Below, piece by piece: positions 56,888 to 64,000 of a stretch of 64,000 nt of DNA. Under the pieces are notes generated by a model. The model was not told the origin of the DNA. It made no database searches and was given only the letters and a program-made list of their open reading frames with translations. Source of the DNA: Marvania coccoides (lineage: Eukaryota > Chlorophyta > Trebouxiophyceae > Chlorellales > Chlorellaceae); contig OY978097.1 of the NCBI GenBank assembly GCA_963854735.1, positions 124,001 to 188,000 of the forward strand. Direction: 5' to 3'. The translations under genes and the position numbers were made by a program. Within the stretch, counting starts at the first letter, position 1. Each line of letters starts with the position of its first letter.

Positions 56888-57122
56888 GATGTTCACTTGT
56901 TCATTTGCGAATTGGGTGCAAATTTAAATAATTAAGATCAGTGTGAACCATCCCAGAAAACAGCTGACCGAAAATTTAAGAGCACCAGGCTAAGAAGGAA
57001 AATGCGGCAATAGGCGCTTTTGCCGGCCGTTCGGCATGTTGTTGCGCAGAACAGAAACCAGTTATATGGTAAACAGGTGATTGGCGCCCTAGAAACACGG
57101 GGGTTGCATAAATACGCAATGC

Positions 57123-57901
57123 ATGCGTTCCATGTTTTTTTTCGTGCAGTGCGTCCATCGGCTACCATACGCTGAATGCGAAGTCATTGTGTTCTTGCTG
57201 CGGCGCGAGAAGACGTAAGTACAATCTCTCTTTGCGGCCCTTTTCTTGGCGAGCATGTTTAAAACTTTGTGCTGCTATTGAATTCGTGCGCTTTTTATGT
57301 CCTCTTGGCTGGCGCACCGTTGGTGGCACAGCTCCTTTAATGTGGGCTCGCCTTTCTATTACCTTCCACGTCCTGTTGTTTATTACCTCAATGCGGCAGC
57401 TGATGCTCATCAAGAGAAGTCTGCTTGCCGCCCGTTACCAGGATTATGTTTTTATAGCATATTTGCCATGCTGTATGGTGTTTTTTGGCCGATGAAGTTA
57501 AAGATATGGCAGAACCAGAGCCTCTCGGGGCCGTGACGTCAACCCCTATTTTGAATGAATTCGTACTGTCTGAGGCCTTTTAATTTACTGTACTTGAAAC
57601 CATTCTGCATCCTGGGGATGGATCACTCGCACACTATTCGAAACAGACTCCAGTTTTCTCACTCCTTCTCATTCCTTTCGTTCATTGCAGGATGGCCGAT
57701 GTGGCAATGCCGATATGTGCAGGTAGGTGCAAGATTTCGATGAAAAATAAGGGATGCGAAGGGCTGGGCGAATCTAAAGAACAAAATGCGCTGAAAGCAG
57801 CATCCGCTGCTGCCGCTGCTGCTGCATGCTTCCAAGATGCCCCAAAAAGTCCGTCGACGCCCTCATCAGGGGGGAGCCTGGACGAGGAGAAGGAGGACTG
57901 A
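57123..57901 (+). CDS. Hypothetical 100-residue protein (Ala-rich C-terminus)
   Basis: Two exons can be joined in phase: 57123-57214 (ending AC|GTAAGT, a strong donor) and 57691-57901 (after a pyrimidine-rich TTCATTGCAG). The product starts MRSMFFFVQCVHRLPYAECE, passes a Cys-bearing middle (MPICAGRCKISMKNKGCEG), and ends in an Ala run and acidic DEEKED. The 476-nt intron is AT-rich, the exons are moderately GC-rich. It starts about 235 bp from the divergent USP gene. No family is recognised; it could be a non-coding spliced transcript. Confidence 0.35.
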
Positions 57902-58215
57902 GGGGAGGGTGGGGGCACCTGCTTCTTCAAGACGTCAAAAATAATTGAGATGTTGATTTCCCTATAAACGGTGTCTACAGTGTTTTTTTTTTTGACTCGT
58001 GTTTTGTTCATCACAGTACCTATGTAAAAATATACCACGCCGCTCACGACACATACATCAAAGATAAATATTTCTTCACACAATATACATCCATTGAGAC
58101 GCATAAACCCGGTCTTTCCGCAATCCTATAATCATACGGGGGGTGAGATGTTATTTATTTAATTATCTTCTTATTTTTACGCCTTGTGAAAGAAAAAATA
58201 AATCTTGTGCACATT
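57902..58215. other. Convergent 3' intergenic region
   Basis: About 310 bp of AT-rich DNA between the hypothetical gene and TRM10, both ending here. No other feature seen. Confidence 0.4.
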
Positions 58216-59600
58216 CTAAGAGCCCGCTCCAGCATCAGCAGCATCAACTGCGGCTGCTGCAGCGACCTCCGCTCCTCCATCGCCCTCCACCGCCGCACCC
58301 CCAGTACCTTCCACTTCCTCCGCCTCCATTTTCACCTTCTTCCCTGCCTGCTGCTGCCCTTTCGCGCCTCCATCTCCCCCTCCCTCCTGCTGTTGCTGCT
58401 GCTGCTCCTGCGTCTCTGCTGGCTCTGCATCTTTCCTCTTCCTCGTGGGCACCACTTTTTCGCACGCCGCCCCCCAGTCCCTCAGCTCCATCCAATGCAG
58501 CATGATCTCAACCACGTGATTCGTGGTCATCACCGAAGAAGAAGACAGCCGCAGGTGCGCGCCAATTGGCAGCCGCGCTGTGGCCACGCCCTGCTCCTCT
58601 GCTTTGTTGAAACAAAGCCCTTTGTGGCGGTTTCGATCGACTATGCCACCCACGATGTAAGCCTTCGTTGGGTCCAGAACGTCCAGCTCGTGGGGGGAGT
58701 CGGCCGTGAGGTACACCAGGTCTTGCAGGGAGTCTGCGAAATGCTGGGCGTAAGGCTCGGCAACGCAGGTGACCGGCCAATTGACGTACCCCCCTACACG
58801 CTGCTTCATTCCCTCTTCCATCTTGCCGGAGACGCCTGTAAGGATGAGGTGCGCGGGGACGGCGGCTTTCGTGTTGGCGGAGTGGCTGTACGACAGCTGC
58901 TGCGTCATGCTGCGCATCTCACTATCAGTCATGAGATGTGGGAACTCAAGGTCGATGATGATGCGCTGACCAGACTCCAACGCAGCCTGCATCTTGGCTT
59001 TACGCTCCTCCTTCACCCCCTGCCGCGCCTGCTTGTTGGCGGTGCTCTTGGCGCGAATTTCAGCAATCTCCACTGCCGTCATTGCCTCCTTCTGGGCAGC
59101 CGCCTCGGCGCGCCGCTGGGCAGTCTTCTCCTTGCGCTCTGCCTTCTCCCTTTCTTTTCTTGCCTTTTTCTTTTCCTCAAACCTGGGCGCGGACGACAAA
59201 GTGCTGTAATGAGGAAAAAAAGGGAGCGGAGCAAAAATAGTTTTATTCTAAAACATATTTTGGCTACTCACTCCTTAGCTTTGCGCAGTTTTTTCAGCTG
59301 GGTCTTGGACATCGCAGGCGGTGCTTCGCTGTCGGCTTCCGCGGGAGCTGCTGCGGCATCTTCATCAATCATGGCGGCAACGGCCTAAAAATAAACAAGA
59401 ATAAAGTCAGGATTCGGGAAATGGATGCGCAAGTGGGTGACTACACACGTCAGGCGGCGTCCAGAAGGGAAAAGTGGGCGGGAAATCTTTGTTTACAGCC
59501 CCACATATAGGGATGGGTTCACATGCATAGATGAGATGTGGCATACCTCTGCATCATTTTGAGGAGGCTCTACCATCTGAGGAATAGCTTGATCGGTCAT
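58216..59600 (-). CDS. TRM10: tRNA (guanine-9-N1) methyltransferase TRM10
   Basis: Three exons (59600-59547, 59384-59272, 59203-58216) encode 384 residues. TRM10 methylates N1 of purine-9 in tRNAs using SAM in a SPOUT fold. The N-terminus is acidic, then basic coiled-coil (SKTQLKKLRKAK, RFEEKKKARKEREKAERKEK). The SPOUT core includes IIIDLEFPHLMTDSE, SLQDLVYLTADSP, the knot region AYIVGGIVDRNRHKG with conserved Asp, ARLPIG, and NHVVEIMLHWMELRDW. The C-terminal 90 residues are low-complexity (KKVKMEAEEV, poly-Gln, Ala/Gly runs). The start at 59600 is about 220 bp from the likely start of the divergent LCYE gene, so a shared promoter is likely. Confidence 0.92.
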
Positions 59601-59819
59601 GTTTTATATTAAATTAAATGCGCTGTCCGCTCCACTTGATGTCTCCTAAAAACTTTGAAATGAAAGGGGAAAAATTATCAGGAAATCAGGATGATTGACG
59701 CCTCGCAATTATGAATAACGATTAAATTATAGCGACATTCTAAGTCCTTGTTTCCGTTCTACAGCTCGACAGCGTCAGGCGTGCGGAATATTTCCCTTGG
59801 CTTAATATTGATCATTGCC

Positions 59820-61654
59820 ATGTTTGCCTCCGCCGGGCTGCAGGCTGCAGAGGGTCGAGTGACCCGGCAATCACGGATATTTGACCACAATGCGCCATCT
59901 TGCGGGAGGAATCTCAGGCTGCGATGCTTAGCTCCCTCCGCAGCTTCCACTTCCACTTCTACTCCGTCGTCACCAGCTGTGCTCAGAGCAGACACTCCCT
60001 TGGACGAGAACCAGGCCAAACGCGAGGGCAGCTATGAAGCCCCATTGGTGCAGCTGCAGGTAAATAAAGAAAAATAATCACCAAAGATTGAGACGCCCCC
60101 GCTCCAATACCTTTATTTCATTACTTATTGGTGTGCAGGCCAGCAAGCAGGACCCTGAGCAGCCCAGCATCGCGTCCGTGCTTTCCCCTCCCGATCTTTC
60201 CACCGTGGCTGACGTGGGCATCGTCGGAGCAGGCCCAGCAGGGCTTGCGCTCGCAGCGGAGCTGGCCAAGCGTGGCCTGGACGTGACGCTGGTGGGCCTG
60301 GACGCGCCGTTTGTGAACAACTATGGCGTGTGGCTGGACGAGTTTGAGGAGCTGGGCCTGGCAGGCAGTTTGGATTTTGGTGAGCGCCCTTTTCTTGTGG
60401 AAGAAAAGAGAAATGGATGAAGAAAATGCCGCTTCAATAGAAATGAAAAAATCTAATTCGTTGCTTTATTTTCCCTCCGCAGTTTGGAAAGACGCCGTGT
60501 GCTACTTCCGGGAGGGCAAAGAGGTGCGCGTGGGCCGCGCCTACGGACGCGTCTGCCGCCGCCGCCTGCGCGCAGAGCTCCTCAGCCGCTGCGCCGCTGC
60601 CGGCGTTCGTTTTTTGGCCGGAGAGGTCGAGAGCGTCGAAGCACGCGCAGCAGATGCCGACCCCTGGGCGCCCACGTCGCTGCAGGTGAAGGGGCAGGAC
60701 CAGGCGGTTCGCTGCCGAATGGCAACCCTGGCTTCTGGCGCTGCCGCAGGACGGCTGCTGTCGTACGAAAGCGACGCCCCCAGCGTGGCTGCGCAGACCG
60801 CGTACGGCATCGAAGCTGAGGTGGAGGGCTACTGCGACGCGTACGACCCTTCTGCGATGCTGTTCATGGATTTCAGGAGGCACCACTCCGGCCTTTACCC
60901 GGGGACGGCACAGCGGCAGCAGGCAGGGCAGCACCCCAATGGTGCAGACGGGCTGTGGGGCACGCAGCAGGAGACGCCGTCCTTCCTGTATGCCATGCCG
61001 TTGGGGGGCAACCGCGTGTTCCTCGAGGAGACGTGCTTGGTGGCAAAGCCAGCGCTGCCGTTTTCAGTGTTGAAGCGGCGCTTGTTGCGGCGGTGTGAGG
61101 CGCTGGGGCTGAAGGTGAAGGCCATCCACGAGGAGGAGTGGAGCTACATCCCCACCGGAGGCGCTCTGCCTGCGCCTGATCAAGTGTTGACCGCTTTTGG
61201 CGCTGCTGCCAATTTGGTGCACCCAGCCACGGGGTACTCAATCGCGCGCAGCCTGCGGGAGGCCCCGGCAATGGCGGCCGCCACTGCGGTGGCGCTTCAG
61301 GAGCAGCCCAGCGCCGCGGCAGCGTCTCGTTTCGTGTGGGACGCGCTGTGGACACAAGAAAAGCGGCGGCAAGCGTCTTTCCACGTGTTTGGCATGGAGC
61401 TGCTGTGCAGGCTGGACCTTAGCAACACCGCTGACTTTTTTACCACGTTCTTTGCGCTGCCCACCTCGTTTTGGCGCGGATTTTTGGCCTCCAGGCTGTC
61501 ATCGACGGAGCTGCTGATGTTTGCCATGGCGACTTTTTTTCTGGCGCCCCTCAACATTAAGACGCGGTTGGTGAGCCACCTGGTGACAGACCCCGCGGGG
61601 CAGTACCTCATCCGCGTGTATGCTGGCAAGAACCAGGAAAGCAGCAAAGCATGA
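59820..61654 (+). CDS. LCYE: Lycopene epsilon-cyclase, chloroplast precursor
   Basis: Three exons (59820-60059, 60139-60379, 60483-61654) encode 550 residues. The enzyme forms the epsilon ring of alpha-carotene and lutein precursors in plastid membranes. The first exon is a Ser/Ala/Arg-rich transit peptide. The FAD dinucleotide motif VGIVGAGPAGLALAAELAKR starts near 105, then NNYGVWLDEFEELGL, GRAYGRVCRRRLRAELL, MATLASGAAAGRLLSYE, FLYAMPLGGNRVFLEETCLV and GAAANLVHPATGYSIARSL. The C-terminal helical region (FFTTFFALPTSFWRGFL, VSHLVTDPAGQYLIRVY) and the LASGAAAG segment match epsilon- rather than beta-cyclase. The first in-frame ATG is 59820; the frame is open upstream without ATG, so an earlier exon is possible. 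Confidence 0.92.
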
Positions 61655-61904
61655 ATTTTCCAGCGTGGCACAAATTTTCGGCCTGTGATTTGATTTTTCA
61701 TGACATACATATAGCTTTTATTGGCGCATTATGATACCCCGTGGCTAGATCCAATAATTTTGTTTGAAACAATGAGCGAAAAAAGAGCATTTCATCATTT
61801 TAATTTTCTTTTAATAATATCTACACAGAAGGAAACACATACAACGCAGTAAAAATGAAAGGGAAAACTTCAAAAATGTTTCTATTGAGGGCCATGCATT
61901 AAAT
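61655..61904. other. Convergent 3' intergenic region
   Basis: About 250 bp of AT-rich DNA between LCYE and the Pol theta-type gene. Nothing else seen. Confidence 0.4.
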
Positions 61905-64000
61905 TTAGGCTGCCATAGCCTTCCTGGGGTCCTCGTACTCCTTGAGCTCCCCCCAGCTTGGCCCGCTGGCCATCTTCACCCGCAGCGGCACCTGGCAGTC
62001 AATAAATAAATGGCCATTCGATTCAAATCGGAAACTTTATATTTTAATGAATGAAGACTAAAAAAGTTTAAATTTACAAACCTACCTCCATCTGCCCCGC
62101 GCCCTCCATGCACTCTGCCACCAGCGAGGCCACCGCCGGCAGGAACTCGGAGTCCACCTCAAACAGCAGCTCATCGTGGATCTGCAGCACGAGGGTGGCG
62201 CGGGAGCACAGCCCCGCCTCCTTCAGCCGCCGCCGTATCGCAATCATCGCCCGCTTTGCCACGTCAGCAGCAGAGCCCTGGCACACGGAGTTCACCGCCT
62301 GGCGCTCGGCTGCCCCACGCTCCCAGTCGTTGGTCGCGTTGATGCCGGGCAGCCAGCGCCGCCTGCCTGCCAGCGTGGCGATGGACCCGGTCTTCCGGCA
62401 GTCTGAGATGGTGCCCGCCAGCCAGTCGCGAATGCCAGGGAAAATGCGCAAAAACTCATCCCGCTGCTTTGACGCCTTGTTCTCGCTGACTCCCAGCCGC
62501 TTGGCCAGCGTGGAGGGCCCCATACCGTACATCAGCGCGTACAAAATTTGTTTGGTGTCGTCCCGCAGCTGAGGGGTCACCTTGTCCGCCGAAATGCCGC
62601 GCCACTGCGTCACCAGCAGCCGAAACGGGTCCTGCTCGCCGTCCTGGAACATTGCACGCAGCTTGGGGTCCCCGCAGAAGTGCGCCATGATGCGAAACTC
62701 AAACTGGCAGAAGTCGGCCGACAGCATCACCCGCCCAGCGCCCAGCGGAACCACGAATGACCGCGGGCTGGCCTTCTCCTGGACGTGCGTGCCTCCCTGG
62801 GTCAGCGTCGCCGGGTCGTACGCGTCTGCCGGCTGCGTCAGGCGCCGCACAAACTCGTACGACTTCGGGACGCACTGCAGCTCGGGTTCAGACATTGAGA
62901 TGCGCCCAGTGGCGGTGGAGGTGTGGGAGAATGTGCCCCGAATGCGGGCCACCTCGTCACCCCTGCCGTCACCTTTCGCGAGCGCCGCCAGTGCCATCTC
63001 TGCCAGGCCTTGCGTCACCGACAGCATGTGGCTCAGCGTGCGGAACTCCTGAATGAGGGGCACCACCGGGTGCTTGGTCTCCACCTGCTCCAGGATCTCC
63101 TTGCCGGTGCTGCGGCAGCGGCCCCCTGCGGTGGGTTTGGCGCCCGGCGGTGGCTGAATTTTGAGTTGGCCCCACAGCAGGCTTCCGATCTCCGCGTTGG
63201 ACCCCAGGTTGACCTCGCGCCCCACCAGGTTGCCCACCGCCGCCTTGATCTCTTTCAGCCGGCGGCGCAGCAGCGGCAGCAGGTGTTTGATCTCGAACAG
63301 TGATACTCCCACACCAGCAGCCTCCATGTCCGCCAAAATCGGCACCAGCGGCATCTCCACCTCCCGCAGCGCGCATTCCAACTGGGGAAACGCCTCCAGC
63401 CGCCGCATCGCGCCCTCAAACATCTTCAGCGCGCTCTCCGCTTTGATGCAGGCCTTCCTGGCCTGGTGGGACATTCCTGGGGGCCTCTTGGGAGCTTTCT
63501 TCACCTCCACAGGGGCATCCAGCTCAGCGTCGAACCCCAAGGGCACGCCTTCGGCGCCTTTTCCCATCATGGCTGCAAGTTTTTCCACAGGGAGCGGGTT
63601 GTGCGTCCGGTTGGTGGCATTTGAAGGCAACAGCCGGCTGACGGCGCTGCGCGGGTCCATCCGCACGTCCATAACCTCCCCAGAGTCGGGCGCAGCCATC
63701 CAGACCGCAATGCGCGCATCCACCCACCCTGGCGGCAGGCCACCGCCTTGAGCCCCGCAGTCGGGAGCGTCAGAGCCAGATGGCGCCTGAGACAGCAGCC
63801 ACCGGGCGTGCGCAGCCTGAGTTTTGAGGTCAAACCACGCCACATGCATCCCAGGGCCAGCGAAAATTGGCCCGAGCTGCGTCACGGCGGCACGGCTGTG
63901 TGGGGCCTCAAGAGGGTGCAGCGGCACGAAGGCAGAGCATCCATCGCCCCAGCCCAGCGCGATTCCCACCAGCGCGCCTTCCTCAGCTGCCTCGTCCCCC
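61905..64000 (-). CDS. POLQ: DNA polymerase theta-type family A polymerase, C-terminal part (partial)
   Basis: The last exon is 61991-61905 and the previous one runs 62086-64000 and off the window, so the N-terminus (and any helicase) is not visible. Pol theta performs microhomology-mediated end joining. Before the polymerase is a degenerate exonuclease-like region. Palm motif A is LSADFCQFEFRIMAHF, motif B RDDTKQILYALMYGMGPSTL, then GRRRWLPGI and AERQAVNSVCQGSAAD, motif C LQIHDELLFEV, and the end is GPSWGELKEYEDP. That ending and HTATGR-like SHTSTATGRISMSEPELQ fit the theta/nu branch rather than bacterial Pol I or plant organellar polymerases. The long loop human Pol theta has before motif C is absent here. 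Confidence 0.85.

Noticed and set aside
59820..61654. Lycopene beta-cyclase
   Set aside because: The LASGAAAG segment, the EETCLV context and the C-terminal helices agree with epsilon-cyclase.
61905..64000. Plant organellar DNA polymerase (POP) or bacterial Pol I
   Set aside because: The STATGRISMSEPELQ context and GPSWGELK ending are of the theta/nu type.

Overview
The window is nuclear DNA of a green alga (Viridiplantae, most likely a chlorophyte). The evidence is spliceosomal introns with GT-AG borders (and two probable GC-AG ones), GC-rich exons in AT-rich introns and intergenic DNA, AATAAA-like signals after several stop codons, and green-lineage plastid proteins: sedoheptulose-1,7-bisphosphatase, photosystem I subunit PsaH, a TIC21/PIC1 envelope protein and lycopene epsilon-cyclase. 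I cannot name genus or species. All gene models were spliced by eye; nearly all have exon phases that add up and recover family motifs across junctions.

Layout. 0-9 kb: a partial hydrophobic N-terminus, SBPase (-), ADA2 (+), TIC21-like (-), a secreted lipocalin (-) and a small frame-disrupted locus. 9.6-17 kb: a complete six-exon BRR2 spliceosomal helicase. 18.5-25.4 kb: an expansin-like gene whose second intron (about 5.95 kb) holds a two-gene DNA transposon. 26-33.7 kb: HINT3-like HIT protein, a small membrane protein, LSM6, a VASt-domain lipid-transfer protein and a LacZ-type GH2 beta-galactosidase. 33.8-50.6 kb: PepN-type aminopeptidase, a DAGK-type lipid kinase, a DHHC palmitoyltransferase, PsaH, D-cysteine desulfhydrase, MOG1, a class II histone deacetylase, dolichyldiphosphatase and an EamA transporter. 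50.8-64 kb: tRNA-guanine transglycosylase, a TMX-type thioredoxin, a USP with UIMs, a small unknown gene, TRM10, LCYE and the C-terminal polymerase of a Pol theta-type protein that runs off the window.

Genes are packed closely on both strands with no operons. The housekeeping genes form no single pathway, although BRR2, LSM6, TRM10, TGT and MOG1 all touch RNA processing or transport, and SBPase, PsaH, TIC21 and LCYE serve the chloroplast.

The most unusual part is the element at about 19290-24823. It has a perfect 22-bp terminal inverted repeat and carries a Mutator-like (MULE) transposase with an apparent D-D-E triad and two SWIM fingers. Tail-to-tail with it lies a YqaJ/lambda-exonuclease-family nuclease with intact catalytic residues. 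The element sits inside a (TTA)n microsatellite, which it splits into two same-orientation arms, and the host expansin reading frame stays intact on both sides.
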